Assembly: GCF_012932795.1 (NCBI RefSeq)
Contig: NZ_LANA01000001.1
Coordinates: 323,649 to 387,648, forward strand
DNA: 64,000 nt
Direction of reading: 5' to 3'
Origin: Candidatus Pelagibacter communis
GTDB lineage: Bacteria; Pseudomonadota; Alphaproteobacteria; Pelagibacterales; Pelagibacteraceae
Shown: piece after piece, positions 1 through 8,312 of the stretch
Layout: each line of letters starts with the position of its first letter
Position numbering within the stretch: the stretch's first letter is position 1
Made by a program: the position numbers and the translations under genes
The notes under the pieces: model-generated
Databases searched by the model: none
What the model was told of the DNA's origin: nothing
Seen by the model: the letters and a program-made list of their open reading frames with translations, nothing else

Positions 1-504
1 TTTTTCTGTTAAATCTTTATTATTGTGTTTGAATAGTACTTGAGTGATTTCTGGTCTCGTAAAATTTGCTTTTTCACCTAAAACTTTTGGATTTACTGGA
101 ACCTGTCTCCATCCATAAATACTAAAATTACTTTTTGTTAATTCACTTTCAACTAAAGTCCTTGCATTTTCTTGTGCTTGATAATTATTCCTTGGTAAAA
201 AAATCATCCCTACACAAATCTCTGAATCATCATGGTCGTGACCTGTGAGTTCTATTTTTTCAGCAAAAAAATCTGAAGGAATTTCTAAATGTATTCCAGC
301 TCCATCACCTGTTTTTCCATCTGCATCAACAGCTCCTCTATGCCAAACTGCTTTTAAGGCATCAATTCCATATTCAACTACTTTTCTTGATTTTTTTCCC
401 TCTGTAGATGCAATTAACCCAACTCCACATGCATCATGTTCCATTTCTTTTGAATAAACATGACCTTCTTCAAGAATTTTAAGATTTTTTTTATAATTTT
501 TCAT
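1..504 (-). CDS. gltB: Glutamate synthase (NADPH) large subunit, N-terminal part
   Basis: The gene runs off the left edge, so only the first 168 codons are present. The large subunit takes ammonia from glutamine and uses it to aminate 2-oxoglutarate. The visible part is the N-terminal glutamine amidotransferase (class II, Ntn-hydrolase) domain: the HDACGVG motif at residues 23-29 supplies the nucleophile Cys26 after removal of a short propeptide, and WHRGAVDADGKTGDGAG follows as expected. The ATG at 504 overlaps the stop of gltD by one base (TAATG), so translation is probably coupled. The order gltD then gltB is the reverse of the E. coli order. Family assignment is firm; the missing synthase half cannot be judged. 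Confidence 0.96.
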   Translation of the reverse strand, partial: MKNYKKNLKILEEGHVYSKEMEHDACGVGLIASTEGKKSRKVVEYGIDALKAVWHRGAVDADGKTGDGAGIHLEIPSDFFAEKIELTGHDHDDSEICVGMIFLPRNNYQAQENARTLVESELTKSNFSIYGWRQVPVNPKVLGEKANFTRPEITQVLFKHNNKDLTEK

Positions 505-1943
505 TAAGCAACCTTCTCTTTACTGAGTTCTTTGATCTCTAAAAAATTTTTTATTGATGTTGCTACGTCTCTTCCATCTTTAATGGCCCAGACAACTAAA
601 GATGCGCCTCTAATAATGTCCCCTGCTGCAAAGACACCTGGTAAATTTGTCTCCATTGTATCAAAATTAGTTTTTAATGTTCCCCATTTGGTAACCTGTA
701 AATCTTCACAGCCAAATAGTTTTGGTAAATTTTCTGGATCAAAGCCAAGAGCCTTAATTACTATATCTGCTTTGATATTAAAGTTAGAATCATTTTGAAT
801 TTCAGGTTTACGTCTACCACTATCATCAGGTTCACCAAGTTTAATTTTATCTACTATCAAACCTTCAACTTTATTTGTTCCAATAAATTTCTTAGGACTA
901 GATAACCATACAAATTCTACTCCTTCTTCTTCTGCATTAGCTACTTCTCTAGCTGATCCAGGCATATTCTCTTTATCTCTTCTATATAGACACTTAACTG
1001 ATTTTGCTTTTTGTCTGATTGAAGTTCTAACACAATCCATTGCGGTGTCACCACCTCCAATTACAACAATATTTTTTCCTTCTGCATTTAAAGTTCCATT
1101 ATCAAATAACTCTACCTTATCTCCTAATCCTTTTTTGTTTGAAGCTGTTAAAAATTCCATGGCTGGAAAAATATTTCCTAAATCTTTTCCTGGTAGATCT
1201 ATTTCTCGAGCTTTATAAACCCCAGTTGCAATTAAAAGAGCATCATGTTTTTTTCTTAACTGCTCTAATGTAGCATCTTTTCCAACTTCAAAATTTTGAA
1301 CAAATTTAATTCCACCTTCTTCCAATAATTTAGTTCTTCTTTCTACGACAAATTTTTCCAACTTAAAATTTGGGATCCCATAAATCATTAGACCACCAGC
1401 TCTATCATATCGATCGTATACTGTGATTTGATACCCTAACTTACGTAGCTGTTCGGCAGCAGCCAGACCAGCTGGACCAGCTCCTATAATCCCAATACTT
1501 TGACTTTTTTCATTTTTTACTTTTATAGGGTTTACCCAGCCTTGTTCCCAGGCATTATCAGTAATATATTTTTCAACTGAACCTATGGTTACTGTTCCAT
1601 GTCCTGATTGTTCGATTACACAATTTCCTTCACACAATCTATCTTGTGGACATATTCTTCCACATACTTCTGGCATGTTGTTAGTGCTTTGGGATAATTC
1701 ATATGCTTCTTTCAATCTACCCTCTGCAGTTAATTTTAACCAATCTGGAATATTGTTACTTAAAGGACAATGTACCTGACAAAAAGGAACTCCACATTGT
1801 GAGCATCTGCTGGATTGTTCGCTTGCTTTAATGTTAATAAACTCCTTATAAATTTCGTTAAAATCTTCTTTTCTGTTGCCAACTTCTCTTTTAGGTGGAG
1901 TTTGTTGACCTATTTTAACAAATTTAAGCATTTTTTCTGACAT
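504..1943 (-). CDS. gltD: Glutamate synthase (NADPH) small subunit
   Basis: This FAD/NAD(P)H-dependent subunit feeds electrons to GltB. At 479 aa it has the normal length. Two cysteine clusters that bind [4Fe-4S] centres are visible near the N-terminus (C47, C50, C55, C59 and C94, C98, C104, C108), followed by the FAD dinucleotide fold GIIGAGPAG near residue 151 and an NADPH-binding GGGDTA motif near residue 297. The start is supported by an AGAGGA Shine-Dalgarno sequence 6-7 bases upstream of the ATG. It is first in the gltD-gltB operon; a 21-bp dyad lies about 60 bp upstream of the start. Confidence 0.97.
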   Translation of the reverse strand: MSEKMLKFVKIGQQTPPKREVGNRKEDFNEIYKEFINIKASEQSSRCSQCGVPFCQVHCPLSNNIPDWLKLTAEGRLKEAYELSQSTNNMPEVCGRICPQDRLCEGNCVIEQSGHGTVTIGSVEKYITDNAWEQGWVNPIKVKNEKSQSIGIIGAGPAGLAAAEQLRKLGYQITVYDRYDRAGGLMIYGIPNFKLEKFVVERRTKLLEEGGIKFVQNFEVGKDATLEQLRKKHDALLIATGVYKAREIDLPGKDLGNIFPAMEFLTASNKKGLGDKVELFDNGTLNAEGKNIVVIGGGDTAMDCVRTSIRQKAKSVKCLYRRDKENMPGSAREVANAEEEGVEFVWLSSPKKFIGTNKVEGLIVDKIKLGEPDDSGRRKPEIQNDSNFNIKADIVIKALGFDPENLPKLFGCEDLQVTKWGTLKTNFDTMETNLPGVFAAGDIIRGASLVVWAIKDGRDVATSIKNFLEIKELSKEKVA

Positions 1944-1999
1944 ATATATCCTCTAATAAACTGAGCATATAACAAGGTTTTGTGTAATAAAAGACAAAC

Positions 2000-2020
2000 A
2001 AGGTCAATATATATGACCTT
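2000..2020. promoter_or_regulatory. 21-bp dyad (AAGGTCA-N7-TGACCTT) upstream of gltD
   Basis: Perfect 7-bp arms flank an AT-only centre. The site lies 57 bp upstream of the gltD start in the 184-bp gap between gltD and uppP. On the minus strand one arm forms TTGACC, which could double as a -35 element, though no good -10 follows at the usual distance. It looks like an operator for a dimeric regulator; the regulator is unknown. Confidence 0.4.
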
Positions 2021-2127
2021 AAATTTACAATAAATAACGTTAATTCTTTGTATTTTAATTTTTGCATATCTAATATGTTCAAATGGAATTGTTTAAATCA
2101 TCGAATATTTAAGCTACGAAGCTTTAA

Positions 2128-2898
2128 ATGTTCTCAAATATTATTGAAATTATAATCCTATCAATAGTTCAGGGCATATCAGAATTTTTGCCGATCAGTT
2201 CATCGGCTCATTTAAACATTGTTGAAATAATCTTTGAGTTTAATTCTAACTCACTAATGATTGATGTTAGTCTCCATCTTGGCTCTTTACTAGCAATAAT
2301 CTTTTATTTTAGAAGAGAGCTACTAGACCTTAGAAATAATCAAACATTATTATCTTTATTAATTATTGGTTCTATACCAATTGTAATGGCTGGGTACATA
2401 ATCAGCTCCATGGGTCTAGTTAGTCTATTAGAAAATAATTTAAAGATAATTGCTTGGACAACATTAATTTTTGGAATTATTTTATATCTAGCAGATAAAA
2501 GTAAATTTGATAAAAAAATATCATCCAATTTAAATTTTAAAACAATACTATATATTGGCTTGTTTCAAATACTTGCTTTAATACCCGGTGTGAGTAGGGC
2601 GGGAATTACAATAACAGCTGCAAGACTTTTTAGATTTAATAGATTTGATTCAAGTAAAATTTCTTTTTTATTAGCTATACCTGCTATAGCTGGAGCAAGT
2701 GTACTGCAGTTAAAAAATGCCATTGGACAAAGCTTTGAGTTCAGTTACCTTATTCTAATATCAATCTCTTTTTCTTTTTTATTTTCTTATTTTACAGTTA
2801 AGTTTTTCTTAGATTATATAAATAAATTTTCTTTGAATGTTTTTGTAATTTACAGAATTATTATTTCAATAATTTTATTTATAATAATATACAATTAA
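2128..2898 (+). CDS. uppP: Undecaprenyl-diphosphatase UppP (BacA)
   Basis: This integral membrane enzyme recycles undecaprenyl pyrophosphate to the monophosphate carrier used in peptidoglycan and O-antigen synthesis. At 256 aa it is close to the family length (about 265). Both signature segments are visible: the Glu-rich loop with E19 followed by LPISSSAHL (residues 21-29), and PGVSRAG at 153-159 with the conserved arginine. The rest is hydrophobic helices. The stop overlaps the convergent DMT transporter gene by 4 bp. Confidence 0.95.
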   Translation: MFSNIIEIIILSIVQGISEFLPISSSAHLNIVEIIFEFNSNSLMIDVSLHLGSLLAIIFYFRRELLDLRNNQTLLSLLIIGSIPIVMAGYIISSMGLVSLLENNLKIIAWTTLIFGIILYLADKSKFDKKISSNLNFKTILYIGLFQILALIPGVSRAGITITAARLFRFNRFDSSKISFLLAIPAIAGASVLQLKNAIGQSFEFSYLILISISFSFLFSYFTVKFFLDYINKFSLNVFVIYRIIISIILFIIIYN

Positions 2899-3782
2899 TC
2901 TTTTTTTAATATTGGTGCTAATTGTGAAAATAAAACACCAAATAAAATAAATAAACATCCAAACAAATTATTTATATCTAAAATTTGATCTAATAAAATC
3001 CAAGCAGCAATTGTTGCAAAAACACCTTCTAGAGAAAAGATTATTGCTGAGGGAGCAGGGGATATGTTTTTTTGTGCATATATTTGTAAGACAAACGCAA
3101 GACCGCCAGATAAAACTCCAGCATATAAGATTTGAAATTTTTCTTTAAGAATATTAGACCAAATAAAATCTTCAAAAATTAACCCTATAATTAATGATAA
3201 AGAGGCAACAATTAAAGTTTGAATTGCACCAATTGTTAATGGAAGATTATAGTTTTCTATAATTTTACCAGTAAAGATAATGTGTGTGCTCCAGAAAAAT
3301 GCACCCATTATTATAAGCGTATCACCAGTTCTAACCGTTGCGCTGTAAAAATTAGTTAGCAAATAGCCTCCCATCACACAAAGGAGAACTGAAGGCCAAA
3401 TACTCCAGTGAATTGGCTTTTTATACATAAAAAAAATTATAAACGGGACCATTGGTACATAAAAAATAGTAAAGAACGCTGCATTAGCTACATCAGTATA
3501 AAGTAAAGCCACTTGTTGAAGTGCTGATCCTAAGAATAAAGATAGGCCTATTAAAAGAGCTAAGTTGGTAAATTCTTTTTGATTTCTTTTGACTGATTTT
3601 GAGATATTTTTTCTTTCAAAAATAAAAGCTAAAGGAGCTACCGCTAAAAAACCCACAAAAAACCTAACAGCATTAAAAGTGAAAGGGCCAATGTCATCCA
3701 TACCCGTATCTTGAGCAATAAAAGTTGTTCCCCATATGAACGTACATAGTAAAGCACTAAATAATGAAGATATTTTTGACAT
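2895..3782 (-). CDS. EamA / DMT-superfamily transporter
   Basis: This 295-residue protein is almost entirely hydrophobic, with about ten predicted membrane helices in two repeated halves. The first half starts with FIWGTTFIAQD, typical of EamA-domain (RhaT/YdcZ-like) carriers; the second half carries the characteristic segment LEGVFATIAAWILLDQ near residue 255. Members export amino acids or other small metabolites, but the substrate cannot be read from the sequence. It begins 6 bp after aceF on the same strand, so it may be the last gene of the aceE-aceF operon without a metabolic link. Confidence 0.88.
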   Translation of the reverse strand: MSKISSLFSALLCTFIWGTTFIAQDTGMDDIGPFTFNAVRFFVGFLAVAPLAFIFERKNISKSVKRNQKEFTNLALLIGLSLFLGSALQQVALLYTDVANAAFFTIFYVPMVPFIIFFMYKKPIHWSIWPSVLLCVMGGYLLTNFYSATVRTGDTLIIMGAFFWSTHIIFTGKIIENYNLPLTIGAIQTLIVASLSLIIGLIFEDFIWSNILKEKFQILYAGVLSGGLAFVLQIYAQKNISPAPSAIIFSLEGVFATIAAWILLDQILDINNLFGCLFILFGVLFSQLAPILKKD

Positions 3783-3788
3783 TAAAAT

Positions 3789-5060
3789 CTATATGGCCAA
3801 TTTATAAGCAAAATTTTTGCCTAAATTTTCTTTTAAATCATTATTAAATCTAGCTGCTTCAGCTCCATCAATTATTCTATGATCATATGATAATGAAAGC
3901 GGTAACATTGTTCTTGTTTCAAATTTTCCATTAATCAAAATTTGTTTTTTTTGTGCTTTACCCACTCCTAGTATAGCAACTTCAGGATAGTTTATTATTG
4001 GTGTAAAAAATGAACCTCCAATTCCACCAAGACTTGTAATGGTCATAGATCCTCCAAAGAATTCTTTCTTATCTATTTTTAAATTTCTACATTGGTCGCT
4101 TACTGTTTTCAATTCATTGCTAATATATGAAATACTTTTATTGTCAGCATTTCTAATTTTTGGCACCATTAAGCCATGAGGAGTATCAACTGCAATTCCA
4201 ACATGAAAATAATTTTTCATTGTTATTTTTCCATTTTCAATATCATCTATTGAAGAGTTAAAACTAGGAAACTTTTTTAAAGATGCAACTAAAGCTTTAA
4301 CAATAAAAGCTAAGGGAGTAATTTTTTTTCTTTCACCTGTGTACATATCAGTAAGTGAAGTTCTAAAATCTTCCATTTCAGTTATATCTGCTTCATCATG
4401 ATTTGTTACATGAGGTATTGTAGTCCAAGAATTAGCTAAATACGTAGAGGCTAATTTTTTAACCCTAGGCATATCTTTAACTTCAATTTCTCCAAAATCA
4501 GAGTGAGAAAATTCACTAACAATTTTTTTAGGTTGCGCCTCAGTTTTATCTGAGGCTTTATTAATTGTAGAGGATATGAAATTTTTTACATCATCTTCCA
4601 CAATTCTTCCTCGTCTTTCACTACCAATTATTTCATTAATATTAACTCCAAGCTCTCGAGCAAATTTACGTACTTTTGGGCTTGCAGATGAAGCTTCTGA
4701 ATTATCTTTTTTTATTAAATTTTGTGTTTGATTTATTTTTGCAACTTTTTCTACTTGATCTTTATTTGCAGCTGGTTCTTCTTCTTTAATAGTTTTTTGC
4801 TCTATATTCTTTTCTTCTTCTTCAGATTGTTCCACGGTTAATATTAAATCACCTTCTGAAACCCTATCTCCTACTTTAATTTTAACAGACTTAACCTTTC
4901 CATTAAAAGAAGCTGGTATTTCAACACTGGATTTGTCACTTTCAATTGTAATAAGTGGATCATTTATAGAAACTGGCTGACCATTTGAAACTAATACTTC
5001 TATTACCTCAACGTCTTTAAATTCGCCAATATTTGGTACTTTAATCTCTTTATCTGACAT
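3789..5060 (-). CDS. aceF: Pyruvate dehydrogenase E2, dihydrolipoamide acetyltransferase
   Basis: E2 transfers acetyl groups from E1 to CoA through a swinging lipoyl arm. I start it at the ATG of MSDKEIKVPN (5060), two bases after the aceE stop, giving 423 aa; a start 12 codons upstream would overlap aceE. Domains: one lipoyl domain (1-75, lipoylated K43 in the ESDKSSVEIP motif), an acidic/Gln-rich linker (about 78-125), the peripheral subunit-binding domain (about 128-160, SPKVRKFARELGV) and the catalytic core (about 200-423) with the DHRIIDG active-site motif. Only one lipoyl domain is present; another is fused to AceE. No lpd gene follows. Confidence 0.96.
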   Translation of the reverse strand: MSDKEIKVPNIGEFKDVEVIEVLVSNGQPVSINDPLITIESDKSSVEIPASFNGKVKSVKIKVGDRVSEGDLILTVEQSEEEEKNIEQKTIKEEEPAANKDQVEKVAKINQTQNLIKKDNSEASSASPKVRKFARELGVNINEIIGSERRGRIVEDDVKNFISSTINKASDKTEAQPKKIVSEFSHSDFGEIEVKDMPRVKKLASTYLANSWTTIPHVTNHDEADITEMEDFRTSLTDMYTGERKKITPLAFIVKALVASLKKFPSFNSSIDDIENGKITMKNYFHVGIAVDTPHGLMVPKIRNADNKSISYISNELKTVSDQCRNLKIDKKEFFGGSMTITSLGGIGGSFFTPIINYPEVAILGVGKAQKKQILINGKFETRTMLPLSLSYDHRIIDGAEAARFNNDLKENLGKNFAYKLAI

Positions 5061-5061
5061 C

Positions 5062-8000
5062 TTATAGTTTAGTTGGCATTGGTTTGCTGCCATCAATATT
5101 ATACTTCTTTATGGCTTCTTTAGCGTATTTAGAGGCTATCAATTGCTCTTTTGCTAATACGCTTAGTCCATAAGCAACAATATGTTCTTTATCAACTTCG
5201 AAAAAATTTCTAAGGTTTTTTCTGGTATCACTTCTTCCATAACCATCTGTCCCTAAAGAATAAAAACTTTTATTAGTATAGGGTCTAATTTGGTCAGAAT
5301 TCATTCTCATATAATCTGAGGCTGCCATAATTGGACCTTCAGTTTTTCCCAAACATTGCTCTACAAATGAAATTTTTTGTTCTTTGTCAGGATTTAAAAG
5401 ATTATGTCTCTCAACTTCCATACCATCTTTTCTCAACTCATTAAAACTAGTGACGCTCCAAATTTCACTATCTATCTGATATTCATTTTGAAGAATTTCT
5501 GCTGCAGCCATCATTTCTCTTAGTATTGTACCTGAGCCTAAAAGTTGAATTTTTGTTTTCCCATATCTATTAAACTCTTTAATCTTGTACATTCCCTTAA
5601 GAATTCCTTCTTCACAATTTTTATCTTTTGGCATGCTTGGGTGTGAATAATTTTCATTCATGGTTGTGATATAATAAAAAACATTTTCATTTTTTTCATG
5701 CATTCTTCGCAAGCCTTCTCTAAAAATAACAGCTAACTCATAATGAAAAGTTGGATCATATGTTACACAATTTGGTATTGTTGAAGCTATCAAGTGACTA
5801 TGTCCATCTTGATGTTGTAGTCCTTCACCAGCTAAAGTTGTTCTTCCAGCTGTTGCTCCAATTAAAAATCCTCTGGCCTGACTATCTCCAGCAGCCCATG
5901 CAAGATCTCCTACTCGTTGAAATCCAAACATTGAGTAAAAAATATAAATAGGTATCATTTCAATATCATGATTTGTGTAAGCTGTTGCAGCCGCGATCCA
6001 TGATGACATTGCTCCAGCTTCGTTAATTCCTTCTTCTAATACTTGTCCACTCTTATCTTCTCTGTAAGAACTTAACTGTGCAGAGTCTTCAGGTTCATAT
6101 TTTTGACCTTCGTGTGCATATATTCCTATTTTTTGAAAAAACCCTTCCATACCAAAGGTTCTTGCTTCATCAGGAATGATTGGAACTAATCTTGGTGAAA
6201 CATTCTTGTCTCTTAATAGATTTGTAAACATTCTAACTAATGCCATGGTTGTGGACATTTCTTTTTCACCCGTTGATTCTTTCATAAAATCAAAAATATT
6301 TTTTGCTGGTGCTTTAATTGGTTTTGAATAAGTTGTTCTCTCTGGCAAAGAGCCTCCAAGTTTCATTCTTCTTTCTTTAATATATCTTATTTCTGGAGAT
6401 TTTTCATCTGGCTTGAAATACTCAACATTTTTTACTTGATTGTCAGTTAAAGGCACATCAAAACGATCTCTATAATATAGCAAATCATCTACGTCTAATT
6501 TCTTGGTTTGGTGGGTAGTATTAACGCTTTCACCTGTTTTTCCCATGCCATAACCCTTAATAGTTTTAGCAATTATAACCGTTGGGCTACCTTTTTTTTT
6601 TGATGCCTGATCATATGCTGCATAAACTTTATGGGGGTCATGGCCACCTCTGTTTAATCTCCAAATATCTTTATCGGATAAACTAGAAACTAGCTCTTGT
6701 GTCTCTGGGTATTTACCAAAAAATTTTTCTCTAACATAAGCTCCATCTCTAGCCTTCATTGCTTGATACTCACCGTCGACAGTTTCATTCATAACTTTAA
6801 CTAGGTGACCTGTTTTGTCATTAGCAATCAGTGAGTCCCAGTAAGAACCCCAAATTACTTTAATTACATTCCAACCAGCTCCTCTAAAACTTCCTTCTAA
6901 TTCTTGAATAATTTTTCCATTACCTCTAACAGGTCCATCTAATCTTTGAAGGTTACAATTTACAACAAATATTAAGTTATCTAATTTTTCCCTAGCAGCT
7001 AGTCCTATTGCACCTAAAGATTCTGGCTCATCCATTTCTCCATCACCAAGAAATGCCCAAACTTTTCTACCTTCATCCTTAATCAATCCCCTGTTAATTA
7101 AATATTTCATGTATCTTGCCTGATAAATTGCAAGCATAGGTCCTAACCCCATTGATACAGTTGGAAACTGCCAAAACTTTGGCATCAACCAAGGATGTGG
7201 ATATGAAGAAAGTCCACCTGGTTTTACTTCTTGTCTAAAACTATCAAGTTGTTTTTCATTTAATCTGCCTTCTAGAAATGCTCTAGCATAGACACCTGGT
7301 GCACTATGACCTTGAAAATAAACTAAATCACCACCAAATTTATTATTCTTAGCTCTCCAAAAATGATTCATTCCTACATCATAAAGTGTTGCTGCTGATG
7401 CAAATGTACCTATGTGACCACCTAATTCTGGAAATTTTTTATTTGCTCTAACAACCATGGCTGCTGCATTCCATCTAATTAAAGATCTAATTCTTCTTTC
7501 AATATTCTGATCTCCATTAGACTTAACTTCTGCTTCTGGTGGGATTGTATTTATGTAAGGAGTGTGCTGTGTATAAGGAATATTTGCACCCTCTCGATAT
7601 GCTTTGTTAATTAACTCTTTTATCAAAAAATGAGCTCTTTGATTTCCATCTTTTTCAACAACGGCGGATAAAGACTCTAACCAATCTTGAGTTTCTAATG
7701 GATCAATATCGTTGTTATTTGTAACCTGAATTATTGTTTGCTTTTTTTCTATAACTGGACTTTGTTCTATGACTACTTCCTTTTTTTCATTTTTCAAGAC
7801 TGATTCTGCTTGTTTAATAATACTTTCTGTATCTTTAGGAATTAGTTTTTCTGAGGAACTTTCTTTTGAAGACTCAATACTTAATAATAAATCCCCTTTA
7901 GAAACTTTATCACCCACTTTAATATTTATAGATTCTACCTTTCCTGAAATTGTTGATGGAATTTCAACACTAGATTTATCACTCTCAATAGTAACAATAG

Positions 8001-8100
8001 GATGATTTAAGTTTATTTTATCTCCAACTTTTACTAAAAGCTCGATAACCTCAACTTTTTCGAATTCACCAATGTCTGGAACAAGTAATTTTTCACTCAT
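5062..8100 (-). CDS. aceE: Pyruvate dehydrogenase E1 (homodimeric type) with N-terminal lipoyl domain
   Basis: This enzyme decarboxylates pyruvate with thiamine diphosphate and acetylates lipoyl groups. Residues about 131-1012 (some 880 aa) match the whole length of homodimeric AceE (E. coli form about 887 aa), with the ThDP/Mg motif GDGEMDEPES starting at 352. Unusually, residues 1-78 form a complete lipoyl domain (K42 in ESDKSSVEIP) that closely resembles the one in the adjacent AceF, joined by a charged linker (about 80-130). The reading frame is continuous from the ATG at 8100, so it is a real fusion in this sequence. It is the first gene of aceE-aceF and has a good promoter about 30 bp upstream. 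Confidence 0.96.
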   Translation of the reverse strand: MSEKLLVPDIGEFEKVEVIELLVKVGDKINLNHPIVTIESDKSSVEIPSTISGKVESINIKVGDKVSKGDLLLSIESSKESSSEKLIPKDTESIIKQAESVLKNEKKEVVIEQSPVIEKKQTIIQVTNNNDIDPLETQDWLESLSAVVEKDGNQRAHFLIKELINKAYREGANIPYTQHTPYINTIPPEAEVKSNGDQNIERRIRSLIRWNAAAMVVRANKKFPELGGHIGTFASAATLYDVGMNHFWRAKNNKFGGDLVYFQGHSAPGVYARAFLEGRLNEKQLDSFRQEVKPGGLSSYPHPWLMPKFWQFPTVSMGLGPMLAIYQARYMKYLINRGLIKDEGRKVWAFLGDGEMDEPESLGAIGLAAREKLDNLIFVVNCNLQRLDGPVRGNGKIIQELEGSFRGAGWNVIKVIWGSYWDSLIANDKTGHLVKVMNETVDGEYQAMKARDGAYVREKFFGKYPETQELVSSLSDKDIWRLNRGGHDPHKVYAAYDQASKKKGSPTVIIAKTIKGYGMGKTGESVNTTHQTKKLDVDDLLYYRDRFDVPLTDNQVKNVEYFKPDEKSPEIRYIKERRMKLGGSLPERTTYSKPIKAPAKNIFDFMKESTGEKEMSTTMALVRMFTNLLRDKNVSPRLVPIIPDEARTFGMEGFFQKIGIYAHEGQKYEPEDSAQLSSYREDKSGQVLEEGINEAGAMSSWIAAATAYTNHDIEMIPIYIFYSMFGFQRVGDLAWAAGDSQARGFLIGATAGRTTLAGEGLQHQDGHSHLIASTIPNCVTYDPTFHYELAVIFREGLRRMHEKNENVFYYITTMNENYSHPSMPKDKNCEEGILKGMYKIKEFNRYGKTKIQLLGSGTILREMMAAAEILQNEYQIDSEIWSVTSFNELRKDGMEVERHNLLNPDKEQKISFVEQCLGKTEGPIMAASDYMRMNSDQIRPYTNKSFYSLGTDGYGRSDTRKNLRNFFEVDKEHIVAYGLSVLAKEQLIASKYAKEAIKKYNIDGSKPMPTKL

Positions 8101-8136
8101 TGTTTAAAAGGGTTTATATACCTAAAATACATATAT

Positions 8137-8165
8137 TTTATATATTTTTAACACATTTAGCACAA
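8137..8165 (-). promoter_or_regulatory. aceE: Candidate sigma-70 promoter of aceE-aceF
   Basis: On the minus strand TTGTGC (8165-8160) and TATAAA (8142-8137) are separated by exactly 17 bp. Transcription would start near 8130, leaving a leader of about 30 nt before the aceE ATG. The Shine-Dalgarno signal in this leader is weak. This is a pattern match only. Confidence 0.5.
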
Positions 8166-8198
8166 TTTTTAGACAACCTTAATTATTACTCATGTATA

Positions 8199-8312
8199 AT
8201 GATCAAATTTATATTAAAAAAAATAAATAATTTCAAAAACGAACAAGATTTAGATGCAAGGTTTTGGATTCAAAAAGCTCTTTTAAGTAAGAATTTTAAG
8301 AAGATTTCTTAA
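8199..8312 (+). CDS. Possible 37-aa hypothetical protein
   Basis: An open frame from an ATG at 8199 to a TAA at 8310-8312 encodes a short basic peptide with an amphipathic look (it ends QKALLSKNFKKIS). It lies in the gap between the aceE start and the convergent acetyl-CoA acetyltransferase stop, and the two stops overlap. There is no clear Shine-Dalgarno sequence and I recognise no family. It may be a real small protein or chance; a longer reading from 8100 would run through the aceE promoter and is less likely. Confidence 0.3.
   Translation: MIKFILKKINNFKNEQDLDARFWIQKALLSKNFKKIS

Noticed and set aside
2104..2127. Apparent inverted repeat TTTAAGCT...AGCTTTAAA before uppP
   Set aside because: The arms do not pair exactly when aligned; the inner AAGCTT is a simple palindrome expected by chance.
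8100..8198. Extension of the short ORF upstream to 8100
   Set aside because: It would run across the likely aceE promoter, and the extra sequence looks like random hydrophobic translation.
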